NCBI RefSeq assembly: GCF_914271485.1
Contig: NZ_CAJZAG010000001.1
Location: forward strand, 372,001 to 436,000
Reading direction: 5' to 3'
Source: Cupriavidus pampae
Lineage (GTDB): Bacteria > Pseudomonadota > Gammaproteobacteria > Burkholderiales > Burkholderiaceae
DNA length: 64,000 nt
Under the pieces are notes generated by a model, which was not told the DNA's origin, searched no databases, and saw only the letters and a program-made list of their open reading frames with translations. The position numbers and the translations under genes are program-made. Positions 1 to 11,900 of the stretch are shown here, one piece after another. Positions within the stretch are counted from its first letter, which is position 1, and the number at the start of each line of letters is the position of its first letter.

Positions 1-2
1 CG

Positions 3-3000
3 CATCAAGCCGCTTACCTGATCTACACCTCGGGCTCCACCGGACAACCGAAGGGCGTGGTCGTGAGCCACGGCGCGCTGGCCAACTACGTGCAGGCGGT
101 GCTGCGGCGCATGGATCTGCCCGAGGCGGCGCGCAGCATGGCCATGGCTTCCACGGTGGGTGCCGACCTCGGGCATACCGTGCTGTTCGGCGCGCTCTGC
201 TCGGGCCGGCTGCTGCATCTGCTGGCCGCGGAGCGAGCCTTCGATCCGGATCGCTTTGCCGACTATATGCGCCGGCACGAGGTGGATGTATTGAAGATCG
301 TGCCGGGCCATCTACACGCGCTGCTGAGCGCCCAGCGTCCGCAGGACGTGCTGCCGCGCCATCGGCTGGTGGTGGGCGGCGAAGCGACGCGCTGGCCGCT
401 GCTCGATCGCATCGCCGAGCTGAGCCCCGGCACGCGTGTGATGAACCACTATGGCCCGACCGAGACCACGGTCGGCATTCTCACGCAGGAAGCCGCCGAA
501 GCCGACCGTGCCGCCGCGACGCTGCCGGTGGGCCGTCCGCTCGCAGGCAACGCCGCCTATGTGCTCGATGCCGGCCTCAATGCGGTGCCGCCTGGCGCCG
601 CGGGCGAGCTGTATCTGGGCGGTGCGGGTCTGGCGCGCGGCTATCAGGGCCGTGCCGCGCAGACCGCCGAGCGCTTCGTCGCCAGCCCCACTGGCAATGG
701 CGAGCGGCTGTACCGCACCGGCGACCGTGTGCGTGTGCGCGAGGACGGCAGCCTGGAGTTTCTGGGCCGCGTCGACGATCAGGTCAAAATCCGCGGCTAT
801 CGCGTCGAACTGGGCGAAGTCGCGCTCGCGCTGCTGGCGTTGCCCGGTGTGGGCAAGGCCGAGGTCATCGCGCGCGATGCCGAGGACGGACGCGCGCAAC
901 TGTATGCGTACGTTGTCGCAAAGGACGGTACCGCTCTCGATACCGCCAGCCTGCGCGAGCAATTGGCCAGCCGCCTGCCGGAGTACATGGTGCCTGCCGC
1001 GATTGTCGCGCTCGATGCGCTGCCGCTCAACGCCAATGGCAAGGTGGACCGTCGCGCATTGCCGGAACCCACGTTCCAGCAGGCCGACAGTTTTGCCGCG
1101 CCGGAAGGCGAAGCGGAAGCCGCCATCGCACAGGTATGGGCCGAAGTCCTGCGTGTCGAACGCATCGGCCGTTACGACAATTTCTTCGAACTCGGCGGCG
1201 ATTCGATCCTCACGCTGCAAATCGTGGCGCGTGTGCGTCGACGTGGGTGGAAGCTCACGCCACGGCAACTGATGGAAGGGCAGACCGTAGCCGCAGTGGC
1301 TGCGGTGGCCACGCCCGTCGCGGCGGCGCCCGCTGCCAAGACCGTCGAAACTTCGGACGAGTGGTTCCCGCTCACGCCAGTCCAACGCTGGTTCTTCGCG
1401 CAGCAGTTTGCCAATGCCAGCCATTGGAACCAGTCGCTGATGCTGGAAAGCACAGCCCCCGCCGACGCGGCGCTGGTGCGCCGCGCAGTGGCACATGTGG
1501 CCGATCATCACGATGCACTGCGTCTGCGCTTTGCGCAATGTGACGGCAGGTGGCAACAGTCGATCGGGCCGATCGGTCAGCTTGCGTTCGAGCACCTCGA
1601 CCTGCGCGCCGCGCAAGACTCCGCCGCAGCCATCACGGAAGCCGCCAGCACCGCGCAGCGCAGTCTCACGCTGGCGCAGCCGTTCAAGGCGGTCTGGATG
1701 GATCTCGGATCGTCGGGACGACTGTTGTTGGCCGCTCACCATCTGGTGGTGGATGGCGTGTCGTGGCGCGTGATCGTGGAAGATCTGCAGGCCGCTTTCG
1801 CGCAGCTCGAGTCCGCACAGGCGGTGCAGTTACCAGGCAATGGTGGCGTGCTGCGCGCGTGGACCGTCATGCTGGAGGCGCACGCGAATAGCGAAACACT
1901 GCGGACCGAGTTGCCATACTGGCAACGCACGCTCGCCGGCGACAACACGAGCCTGCCGGCCATCGCCGGCGGCTCGAACCACGTCGCCGATGCGCACGCG
2001 CTTAGCGTGACGCTCGGTGCGACGCGCACGCGTCAGTTGCTGAACGAGGTGCCGCAGGCCTATCGCACGCAGATCAACGACATCCTGCTGGCGGCATTGG
2101 CGCGCACGTTGTGCGAGTGGGATGGGCGAGAGAGCGTGCTGATTGAACTCGAAGGCCATGGCCGAGAGGAGCTGGATAACAGTCGCGACAACGACGGCCT
2201 CGATCTGTCGCGCACCGTGGGCTGGTTCACTACCTTGTTCCCGGTGCGGATCGCGCCCGGCAACGCGGGACCCGGCGCTACCATCAAGGCCGTGAAGGAG
2301 CAATTGCGCAGCGTGCCGCGCAAGGGCATCGGCTATGGCGTGCTGCGCTATATGACCGAGGCCGGCAATATGCTCGGCGACCTCGGCTATCCGCAGGTCA
2401 CGTTCAACTATCTGGGACAGTTCGACCAGACCTTCGACACGAAGGGCGTCTGGCGTGCCGCGCGCGAGCATGCCGGCGTGCAGCGTGCGGCGGACAGCGC
2501 GCGCCGGACCTGGTTCGACATCGGCGCCGTCGTGCATGACGGGCAACTGAGCCTGAGCTGGTCGTTCAGCCGCGCGCTGCACGACACCGCGACCGTGCAA
2601 GGTCTGCTCGATCGGTTCCAGTCGCACCTCGACGCATTGATCGCGCACTGCATCGATGGCGCGCACGGTGTTACGCCGTCCGATTTCCCGCTGGCGCAAC
2701 TGTCGCAGGATCAGCTCGATGCGCTGCCGATGTCGGCGGGCACGGTGGCGGACCTGTATCCGCTGTCGCCGATGCAGGCCGGCATGCTGTTCCACAGCCT
2801 GCTCGAGCCAGAGGGTACCGCGTACCTCAATCAACTGCGCTTTGCCTTCGAGGGCCTCGATGTCGAACGCTTCCGTGCCGCCTGGCAAGCGGTATATGCG
2901 CACCACGATGTGTTGCGCACGGGCTTCCTGCCCGGCGAGCCGCCGCTGCAATGGGTCGCGCGGTCCGTCACGCTGCCGCTTGTGGAACTCGACTGGCGCG

Positions 3001-5921
3001 GGCAGGGCGCGGCGGAATGCGAGGCCGGGCTCGAGGCGCACGCCGCCGCGGAACTGGCACGCGGCTTCGATCTGTCGGCGCCGCCTTTGATTCGTCTGGT
3101 GCTGATCCGCACCGGCGACCGTACGCATCATCTGATCTGGACTGGGCACCATCTGCTGCTGGATGGCTGGAGCACCTCTCAATTGATGGGCGAGGTCCTG
3201 CGCGCGTACGCCGGCCAGCCGCTGCAGGCGCAGAAGGGACGTTATCGCGACCATATCGCGTGGTTGCAGGCGCAGGATGCCGATGCCGCGCGCCGCTTCT
3301 GGAGCACGCAGCTGGCACGTCTGCAGGGCAACACCCATCTGGCCAAGGCGCTGCCGCTCGCCGCCGAAGCGGCTCATGGCAAGGGGCTGCATACACGCGC
3401 GCTGGACGACGCCGCGACGAGCGCGCTGACCCAGTTCGCGCGACGCGAGCACATTACGCTGAACACGCTGGTGCAGGGCGCCTGGGCCTTGCTGCTGCAA
3501 CGGTACACGGGGCAGGCATCGGTCGCGTTCGGGGCGACGGTCGCTGGTCGCCCCGGCGAACTGGCTGGCGCGCAAACCATGCTCGGGCTGTTTATCAACA
3601 CGTTGCCGGTGGTCACCGCGCCCGCACCGGGCCAGCGCGTGGGGGATTGGTTGCGCGATGTGCAGGCGCAGAATATTGCCTCGCGCGATTACGAGCACAC
3701 GCCGCTGTACGAGATTCAGCGTTGGGGTGGACAGAGCGGCCAGGCGCTATTCGACTCGGTACTGGTGTTCGAGAACTATCCGGTCGATCAGGCTTTGCGC
3801 GAAGCGCTGCCCGGCGGCATGCAGGCTACCGTTACGCATCGCCGCGACGAGACCAGCTATCCGATGACCGTGTCGGCGTTTGCGGATCCCACGCTGACGC
3901 TGCAGTTTGGCTACGACCGGGCGCTGTTCGACGATGCCACCGCGGCGCGCGTGGCCGATCACACGGTGCGTCTGCTGGAGGCGCTGGCGCAGGAAGGCCA
4001 TCATGCGGTGGGAGCGGTGGCGGCGCTTTCGGCCGACGAGCGCGAGCAACTGACGACGTGGGGCAGCAACGATGCTCGTGCCACCGAGATCCCGCTGGTG
4101 CACGAAGCGGTGCAGGTGCATGCGTGCCTGCGCCCCGATGCGCTGGCGGTGCTGGTTGAGGATGACGCGGAAGGGCTGGACTATCGCACGCTCAATCGCC
4201 GTGCCAATCGCGTCGCGCACGCGTTGATCGCGCAAGGCGTGCGTGCGGACACGCGCGTAGGGCTGGCCGTGCCGCGCTCGGCCGATATGGTGGTCGCACT
4301 GCTCGGTATCCTCAAGGCAGGCGCGGCCTATGTACCGCTCGACCCCAACTATCCGGCCGAGCGTCTGGCCTATATGGTCGAGGACAGCGGTATCGGCTGG
4401 CTGATCACCGACAGCACGGTACGCGACCGTTTGCCGCGAGCCAATCTGCTGGATCTCGACAGGCTGCTGGAATACCCGCACGAGCACGATCCGGATGTCG
4501 CGGTCCACCCGGACCAGCTCGCCTACGTGATCTACACCTCGGGCTCCACCGGCCGTCCCAAGGGTGTGGGCATCTCCCACGCCGCGCTGGCCGAGCATGC
4601 GCAGGTCTCGATCGGCTTCTTCGGCCTGACCGCGCAGGACCGCATGCTGCAGTTCGCTACGCTGAACTTCGACGGCTTTGTCGAGCAGCTCTATCCGCCA
4701 TTGTGCGCGGGTGCGGCCGTGGTGTTGCGCGGCCCGCAGCTGTGGGATAGCGAGACGTTCTATCAGCGCCTGATCCAGCAGCGCATCAGCGTGGTCGATC
4801 TGACGACGGCCTACTGGTTCCTGTTGGTGCAGGACTTCGCACGGCAGGGCCGACGCGACTACGGCGCGCTGCGACAGGTGCACGCCGGTGGCGAAGCGAT
4901 GCCGCCGGAGGGCCTGCGGGCCTGGTGTGAAGCAGGCCTCGATCACGTGATGCTGCTCAATACCTACGGCCCGACCGAGGCCACGGTAACGGCCACGGTG
5001 CTCGATTGCGCGCCATACGTTGAAGGTGCGCCGCTGCCGGTGCAGATGCCGATTGGCACGCCGCTGTCTGGGCGTCGTGTGTACGTGCTCGACGCACAGT
5101 TGCAGGCGACACCTGCTGGCGTGGCGGGAGAACTCTGCATCGGCGGCGATCTGCTGGCACGCGGCTATCTGGGCCGCGCGGGGCTGAGTGCCGAGCGCTT
5201 TGTGGCGGACCCATTCGATGCTGATGGTGGTCGCCTGTATCGCACCGGCGATCTGGTCCGCTGGACGCGCGCGGGCGAGCTCGAATATCTGGGGCGCATC
5301 GACCATCAGGTGAAGATTCGCGGCTTCCGCGTGGAGCTCGGGGAAGTGGAGGCGCGCCTGCTGGCGCAACCGGGCGTACGCGAAGCGGTGGCACTCGCGC
5401 AGCCGGCACCGGGAGGCGGCCTGCGACTGGTCGGCTACGTATCGCCACAGCCGGGCAGCACGCTCGATGCCGACGTCCTGCGTCAGGCGTTGGCAGCGGT
5501 GCTGCCCGAGTACATGGTGCCGGCGCCGCTGATGGTGCTGGAGAAGTTGCCGCTGAATCCGAACGGCAAGGTGGATCGGCACGCGCTGCCGGCGGCGGAC
5601 GCGGTGCAGACGGTGTCAGAACCCCCGCAGGGTGAAGTGGAAGAAGCGCTCGCCGCAATCTGGGCCGATGTACTCGGTGTCTCTGCCGTCGGCCGTCACG
5701 ACAACTTCTTCGCGCTCGGCGGTCATTCGCTCGCCGTCCTGCACACGCAGTCGCGCGTGCAGCGCACGCTCGGCGGACATCTGCCCCTCAAAGCCTACTT
5801 CGAACACGCGACGCTGAGCCGTCTGGCCGGCGTCCTGCAAGCCCATCTGACCGAAGGTGCCGCCACGGAAGCGGCCGGTCTGAACGAGATCGACGATCTC
5901 CTTGCCTCTCTGGAGAATTGA
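3..5921 (+). CDS. Non-ribosomal peptide synthetase, 5' end missing (A-T-E-C-A-T)
   Basis: Large modular synthetase whose frame is open from the window edge; the A3 core motif TSGSTGQPKG lies before the first possible start (GTG at 57), so the gene begins upstream. Domains in order: adenylation to about base 1065, thiolation with GGDSI (Ser codon 1203), epimerisation ([27 protein letters not shown]) about 1350-2700, condensation (YPLSPMQAGMLFH; HHLLLDG) about 2740-4020, adenylation 4060-5600, thiolation GGHSL (Ser codon 5727). Aligned by eye to GrsA, the first A pocket reads D-L-T-K-V-G-H-V-G-K, the known Asp pattern. The second reads D-G-E-D-V-A-T-V-T-K, an acidic pocket that suits a basic residue (inference). 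The E domain implies a D-Asp-type unit, and the following C domain has the D-C-L type start. The stop is immediately followed by the ATG of the next synthetase, so the two are co-transcribed. Probable role: assembly of a peptide siderophore. Confidence 0.95.
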   Translation, partial: HQAAYLIYTSGSTGQPKGVVVSHGALANYVQAVLRRMDLPEAARSMAMASTVGADLGHTVLFGALCSGRLLHLLAAERAFDPDRFADYMRRHEVDVLKIVPGHLHALLSAQRPQDVLPRHRLVVGGEATRWPLLDRIAELSPGTRVMNHYGPTETTVGILTQEAAEADRAAATLPVGRPLAGNAAYVLDAGLNAVPPGAAGELYLGGAGLARGYQGRAAQTAERFVASPTGNGERLYRTGDRVRVREDGSLEFLGRVDDQVKIRGYRVELGEVALALLALPGVGKAEVIARDAEDGRAQLYAYVVAKDGTALDTASLREQLASRLPEYMVPAAIVALDALPLNANGKVDRRALPEPTFQQADSFAAPEGEAEAAIAQVWAEVLRVERIGRYDNFFELGGDSILTLQIVARVRRRGWKLTPRQLMEGQTVAAVAAVATPVAAAPAAKTVETSDEWFPLTPVQRWFFAQQFANASHWNQSLMLESTAPADAALVRRAVAHVADHHDALRLRFAQCDGRWQQSIGPIGQLAFEHLDLRAAQDSAAAITEAASTAQRSLTLAQPFKAVWMDLGSSGRLLLAAHHLVVDGVSWRVIVEDLQAAFAQLESAQAVQLPGNGGVLRAWTVMLEAHANSETLRTELPYWQRTLAGDNTSLPAIAGGSNHVADAHALSVTLGATRTRQLLNEVPQAYRTQINDILLAALARTLCEWDGRESVLIELEGHGREELDNSRDNDGLDLSRTVGWFTTLFPVRIAPGNAGPGATIKAVKEQLRSVPRKGIGYGVLRYMTEAGNMLGDLGYPQVTFNYLGQFDQTFDTKGVWRAAREHAGVQRAADSARRTWFDIGAVVHDGQLSLSWSFSRALHDTATVQGLLDRFQSHLDALIAHCIDGAHGVTPSDFPLAQLSQDQLDALPMSAGTVADLYPLSPMQAGMLFHSLLEPEGTAYLNQLRFAFEGLDVERFRAAWQAVYAHHDVLRTGFLPGEPPLQWVARSVTLPLVELDWRGQGAAECEAGLEAHAAAELARGFDLSAPPLIRLVLIRTGDRTHHLIWTGHHLLLDGWSTSQLMGEVLRAYAGQPLQAQKGRYRDHIAWLQAQDADAARRFWSTQLARLQGNTHLAKALPLAAEAAHGKGLHTRALDDAATSALTQFARREHITLNTLVQGAWALLLQRYTGQASVAFGATVAGRPGELAGAQTMLGLFINTLPVVTAPAPGQRVGDWLRDVQAQNIASRDYEHTPLYEIQRWGGQSGQALFDSVLVFENYPVDQALREALPGGMQATVTHRRDETSYPMTVSAFADPTLTLQFGYDRALFDDATAARVADHTVRLLEALAQEGHHAVGAVAALSADEREQLTTWGSNDARATEIPLVHEAVQVHACLRPDALAVLVEDDAEGLDYRTLNRRANRVAHALIAQGVRADTRVGLAVPRSADMVVALLGILKAGAAYVPLDPNYPAERLAYMVEDSGIGWLITDSTVRDRLPRANLLDLDRLLEYPHEHDPDVAVHPDQLAYVIYTSGSTGRPKGVGISHAALAEHAQVSIGFFGLTAQDRMLQFATLNFDGFVEQLYPPLCAGAAVVLRGPQLWDSETFYQRLIQQRISVVDLTTAYWFLLVQDFARQGRRDYGALRQVHAGGEAMPPEGLRAWCEAGLDHVMLLNTYGPTEATVTATVLDCAPYVEGAPLPVQMPIGTPLSGRRVYVLDAQLQATPAGVAGELCIGGDLLARGYLGRAGLSAERFVADPFDADGGRLYRTGDLVRWTRAGELEYLGRIDHQVKIRGFRVELGEVEARLLAQPGVREAVALAQPAPGGGLRLVGYVSPQPGSTLDADVLRQALAAVLPEYMVPAPLMVLEKLPLNPNGKVDRHALPAADAVQTVSEPPQGEVEEALAAIWADVLGVSAVGRHDNFFALGGHSLAVLHTQSRVQRTLGGHLPLKAYFEHATLSRLAGVLQAHLTEGAATEAAGLNEIDDLLASLEN
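4035..5675 (+). repeat. Copy 1 of 1.64-kb duplicated adenylation block
   Basis: This block covers the A domain and the start of the T domain of the last module of the first synthetase. It matches 7392-9032 at a constant offset of 3357 bases with no indel. I count about eleven amino-acid differences over roughly 545 residues. Similarity drops sharply at both ends: different C-domain tails before it, and GGHSL versus GGDSI carrier domains after it. Confidence 0.92.
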
Positions 5922-8900
5922 ATGGACCCACGGAAACAGGCCCTCGCCGAACGATTCATCGCGCTGCCCGCCGATAAACGCAAGGAATTCCTCGCCGCGC
6001 TGCGCCGTCAGGGTATCGACTTCGGCCTGCTGCCCATCGTCCCTGCGCCCGCGGAGGAACGACTCGCACTGTCCTCGGCGCAACAACGGCAATGGTTCCT
6101 GTGGCAGCTCGATCCCGGCAGCGCCGCATACCATATCGCCGGTGCGCTGCGCCTGCGCGGCCGGCTCGACATCGACGCGCTCGAGGCCAGCTTTCAGGCC
6201 CTCGCCGCGCGCCACGAATCGCTGCGCACGGTGTTTCGTGCCGGCGCCGATGGGCTAGCGGAGCAGGTGATCCAGCCCGCGGTGACATTGCCAGTGGCCC
6301 GGCTGGATCTGGGTCATGTGATGACGAGCGAGCGGGAAGCGCAGGCACGTGAGACGGCATTGCGCCTGACGCGGGAACCGTTCGATCTCGGGCAAGGGCC
6401 GCTGATGCGTGTGGCCGTGCTGCGCCTGGCGGACGACGAGCATCTGCTGGTCGTGACCATGCACCACATCATCTCGGATGGCTGGTCGATGCAGATCATC
6501 GTCGACGAGTTCGTGAAGCTTTACCGCGCGCGCGTGCAAGGGACCGCGGCAGAACTGGAGGCCTTGCCCGTCCAGTACGCTGACTTCGCACTGTGGCAGC
6601 GCAACTGGCTGGAAGCCGGTGAACGCGATCGTCAGCTCGCGTACTGGCAGGCGCGACTGGGTAACGAGCATCCTGTGCTGCAATTGCCGGCCGATCATGT
6701 GCGCCGCGCCGCGGCCAGCTATCGTGCCGCCAAGCATGCGTTCGATATCCCCACGCCACTGGTGGCCGCGTTGCGCCAGCGCGTGGCGGAGAGCGGCGGC
6801 ACGTTGTTCGCGGCACTCCTCGGCGGCCTGCAGGCGCTGCTTCATCGCTACACCGGACAGCACGATATCCGCGTGGGCACGCTGGTCGCCAACCGCCAGC
6901 GCGCGGAAGTCGCGGGCATGGTCGGGTTTTTCGTCAATACGCAGGTGTTGAGCAACAAGCTGCGTGCGGACATGCCGCTGGAGACGGTCCTCGATCAGGC
7001 CCTGAACGGCGTGCTGGAGGCGCAGGCGCATCAGGATCTGCCGTTCGACACACTGCTGGACGTGCTGCGCCCCGAGCGTGGACTCTCCGCGAATCCGCTG
7101 TTTCAGGTCCTGATCAATCATCAGCAGGAGGACTACCAGCCGAGCCACGATCTGCCCGAACTCAATGTGGCGGGGTTCGACCTCGGCGCCACGGAAACGG
7201 ACTCGCGCTTCGAACTGATGCTCGATACGGTCGAGCGCGCCAGCGGCATTGTCGGCGTACGCATGACTTACGCGGCCGATCTGTTCGACGCTTCCACCAT
7301 CGACCGGCTCGGCAGCCACTATATGGCCATGCTGCAGGCGCTGGCCGACGCTCCGGCTCAGGCGCTGGGCGAGGTACCGCTGCTGTCGGCGGACGAGCGC
7401 GAGCAACTGACGACGTGGGGCAGCAACGATGCTCGTGCCACCGAGATCCCGCTGGTGCACGAAGCGGTGCAGGTGCATGCGTGTCTGCGCCCCGATGCGC
7501 TGGCGGTGCTGGTGGAGGATGAAGCGGAAGGGTTGGACTATCGCACGCTCAATCGCCGTGCCAATCGCGTCGCGCACGCGTTGATCGCGCAGGGCGTGCG
7601 TGCGGACACGCGCGTAGGGCTGGCCGTGCCGCGCTCGGCCGATATGGTGGTCGCACTGCTCGGCATCCTCAAGGCAGGCGCGGCCTATGTACCGCTCGAC
7701 CCCAACTATCCGGCCGAGCGTCTGGCCTATATGGTCGAGGACAGCGGTATCGGCTGGCTGATCACCGACAGCACGGTACGCGACCGTTTGCCGCGAGCCA
7801 ATCTGCTGGATCTCGACAAGCTGCTGGAATACCCGCACGAGCACGATCCGGATGTCGCGGTCCACCCGGACCAGCTCGCCTACGTGATCTACACCTCGGG
7901 CTCCACCGGCCGTCCCAAGGGTGTGGGCATCTCCCACGCCGCGCTGGCCGAGCATGCGCAGGTCTCGATCGGCTTCTTCGGCCTGACCGCGCAGGACCGC
8001 ATGCTGCAGTTCGCCACGCTGAACTTCGACGGCTTTGTCGAGCAGCTCTATCCGCCATTGTGCGCGGGTGCGGCCGTGGTGTTGCGCGGCCCGCAGCTGT
8101 GGGATAGCGAGACGTTCTATCAGCGCCTGATCCAGCAGCGCATCAGCGTGGTCGATCTGACGACGGCCTACTGGTTCCTGTTGGTGCAGGACTTCGCACG
8201 GCAGGGCCGACGCGACTACGGCGCGCTGCGGCAGGTGCACGCCGGTGGCGAAGCAATGCCGCCGGAGGGCCTGCGGGCGTGGCGTGAAGCGGGGCTCGGT
8301 CACGTGAAGCTGCTCAATACCTACGGCCCGACCGAGGCCACGGTAACGGCCACAGTGCTCGATTGCGCGCCATACGTTGAAGGTGCGCCGCTGCCGGTGC
8401 AGATGCCGATTGGCACGCCGCTGTCTGGGCGTCGTGTGTACGTGCTCGACGCACAGTTGCAGGCGACACCTGCTGGCGTGGCGGGAGAACTCTGCATCGG
8501 CGGCGATCTGCTGGCACGCGGCTATCTGGGCCGCGCGGGGCTGAGTGCCGAGCGCTTTGTGGCGGACCCATTCGATACAGCGGGAGGACGTCTGTATCGC
8601 ACCGGTGATCTGGTCCGCTGGACGCGCGCGGGCGAGCTCGAATATCTGGGGCGCATCGACCATCAGGTGAAGATTCGCGGCTTCCGTGTGGAGCTCGGGG
8701 AAGTGGAGGCGCGCCTGCTGGCGCAACCGGGCGTACGCGAAGCGGTGGCACTCGCACAGCCGGCACCGGGAGGCGGCCTGCGGCTGGTCGGCTACGTATC
8801 GCCACAGCCGGGCAGCAGCCTCGATGCCGACGTCCTGCGTCAGGCGTTGGCAGCGGTGCTGCCCGAGTACATGGTGCCGGCGCCGCTGATGGTGCTGGAG

Positions 8901-11900
8901 AAGTTGCCGCTGAATCCGAACGGCAAGGTGGATCGGCACGCGCTGCCGGCGGCGGATGCGGTGCAGACGGTGTCCGAACCCCCGGAGGGTGAAGTGGAAG
9001 AAGCGCTCGCCGCAATCTGGGTCGATGTACTCCGCCTCAACGCAGTTGGTCGTCACGACAATTTCTTTGCACTCGGCGGTGACTCGATCCTGAGCCTGCA
9101 GATCGTGTCGCGTGCGCGACTGGTTGGCTGGGCGGTCACGCCGCGCCAGATGTTCGAGCAGCAAAGCGTGGCCGCGCTGGCCACCGTCGTGCAACGACGG
9201 AACGATACCGAAGGCCTTGCCCCTGCACCCGCAGTGGTGCGCGGACACCTGGCCGACTACCTGACGCCAGCGCAGATCGCCGGCCTCGATTTCGGCGCCG
9301 ACGAGGTGGAAGACGTCTACCCATTGTCCCCGACGCAGGAGGGCATGCTGTTTCATACGCTGGAGGCGTCCGGCAGCGGTCTCTATATGAATCAGCGTAG
9401 CGTGCCGGTGCGCGGTCTGGATCCCGCGCGATTGGAGGCCGCCTGGCTCGCGATGGTGCGCCGTCATCCGATTTTGCGCACCGCGTTTGTCTGGCAGGAA
9501 GGCATGGCACGCGCGGTGCAGGTGGTGCGCCGCGACGTTGCCACCGGCATCACGCTGCTCGACTGGCGCGGGCAGGCTGATATGCAGGACGTGCAAGCAC
9601 GCCTGACCACGCTCGCCGACGAGGAGTTGCGTCGCGGTTTCTCGCTGCAGGCGCCGCCGTTGTCGCGCGTGTGTGTCGTCAGGCTCGACGACGACCAGTA
9701 CCAGATCATCTGGACCGAGCACCATATGCTGCTCGACGGTTGGGGCGAGACGCGCCTGATGGGCGAATGGCTGCAATCGTACGCGGGCGAGGCACTGGGC
9801 GAACTGGCGCCGGGCTATGGCAACTACGTGCGCTGGCTCGGTGAGCAGGACCCTGCCGTGGCCGAAGCGTTCTGGCGCCAGACGCTGCGTGAGGTCGAGG
9901 GCCCGACACTGCTGGCGGAGGCAGTGCGTGCGCCGCAGGGAGAGCCCGCCTACGACAAGATCTATACGCATCTGGCGCCCGACGCCACACGCGCGCTGCA
10001 GGACTTTGCCCGGCGCGAACGCGTAACCATGAATACCGTGGTGCAGGCCGCCTGGGCGCTCACGCTGCAACGTCATCTGGGCCGCAGGCAGGTGGTGTTC
10101 GGCGCCACGGTCGCCGGCCGTCCGCCGTCGCTGGCCGGGTCACAGGAAATGATGGGCCTGTTTATCAATACGATTCCTGTACCGGTGTCGATGCCCCCGG
10201 CCACGCGGCTCGGCGACTGGCTGCGTGAGTTGCAGGACCTCAACCTGAATCTGCGCGAGTTCGAGCACAGTTCGCTCGCCGATGTGCAGCGCTGGCAAGG
10301 CTCCTCGGGCCGGCCGCTGTTCGATACCATCATCGTGTTCGAGAACCATCCCATCTCGCAAACGCTGCGCAATGCCGCGAGCTATGGGCTGGAATTCGGC
10401 TCGGTGGCCAGTCAGTCGCTGACCGGCTATGCGGTGGACCTGCAGGTGATCGTGCAGGACAGTGGCATGGAGATCGAGTACTGCTGCGCGAGCCATCAGA
10501 TTCCCTCCGCCTTCGCGGAGGCGTTGCGCGCGCAGATGGAGCAGCTGCTTGCGGCGTTCGGAGTGCTCGCGGCGTTCGGCGCCGCTGCGCAACGGCCGCT
10601 GGGCGAGCTCACCTGGCTGACACCTGACGCCACGCAGTCGCTCGAGGCGCAGGGCCGCCAGGCGCTGGCGCTACCGGGTGCCGACACCGTGCCCGCACTG
10701 GTGCATGAATCCATCGCCGCGCATGCGACCACGCGCCCCGACGCCATCGCCGTGCGCATGGGCGACGATGCGCTCAGCTTCGGCGAACTGAATCGGCGCG
10801 CCAATCGCCTCGCCCATGCGATGCTGGCGCGCGGCATCACGCACGAAAGCCTGGTCGGCGTGGCATTGCAGCGTTCGCCGCAGATGATCGTGGCGTTGCT
10901 CGCGGTGTTGAAGACCGGCGCGGCATACGTGCCGCTGGACCCGGCCTATCCCGCGGATCGTCTTGCGTACATGATTGGGGACAGCCGGCTCGCGCTGCTG
11001 ATCACGCAGGACGCTGTCCGCGCGCGGCTCGGCCTCGACGCACTCGCGCCTGACGCGACGGTGCCGGTGCTGGACCTCGACGCGACGTTGGCCGACGGCG
11101 AGTCCGGCACGCTGGCGGACCACGATCCCGACATTGCCGTGCCACGCCATGGGCTGGCCTACATCATCTACACCTCGGGTTCCACCGGCCGCCCGAAAGG
11201 CGTGGCGGTATCACACGGGCCGCTGGCCATGCATTGCCGCGCGACGTCACGCATCTACGCGATGACCACTTCGTCCTGCGAGATGATCTTTATGTCGTTC
11301 TCGTTCGACGGTGCGCATGAGCGCTGGCTTACCGCGCTGACCACCGGCGCGAGCATCGTGCTGCGCGACGACGAACTCTGGACGCCCGAGCAGACCTATA
11401 TCGCGCTGGGCCGCTACGGCGTGACCCATGTCGCGTTCCCGCCCGCGTACCTCGGTCAGATTGCCGAATGGGCGGTGGGACGCACGGACATCCCGCCTGT
11501 CGAGGTCTACGTGTTCGGTGGCGAGGCCATGCCGCGCGCCACCTACGACCTTGTGCGGCAGACCCTGCGGCCGCGCTATATGCTCAATGGCTATGGCCCG
11601 ACGGAAACCGTGGTCACCCCATTGATCTGGAAGACCCCGGCCGACAAGGCGATCGACTGTGCCTACGCGCCGATCGGCCGGCCCGTGGGCGAGCGCACGA
11701 ACTGGGTGTTGGACGAAGATCTGCGTCTGGTGCCGCCCGGCGCCGTGGGCGAGCTCTACGTCGGCGGCGAAGGCGTGGCGCGTGGCTATCTGCGGCGTCC
11801 GGACCTGACCGCGGAGCGCTTCGTGGCCGACCCGTTCTCCACCGATGGTGGCCGGCTCTATCGCACCGGCGACCTCGTGCGCTGGATGGAGGACGGCAAT

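Noticed and set aside
6255..10076. Very long minus-strand open frame (about 1270 codons) opposite the second NRPS, with similar ones at 1830-3698 and 3747-5582
   Set aside because: They mirror high-GC NRPS codons, contain Arg/His/Gln-rich non-protein-like sequence and match no family; the plus-strand domains are unambiguous.
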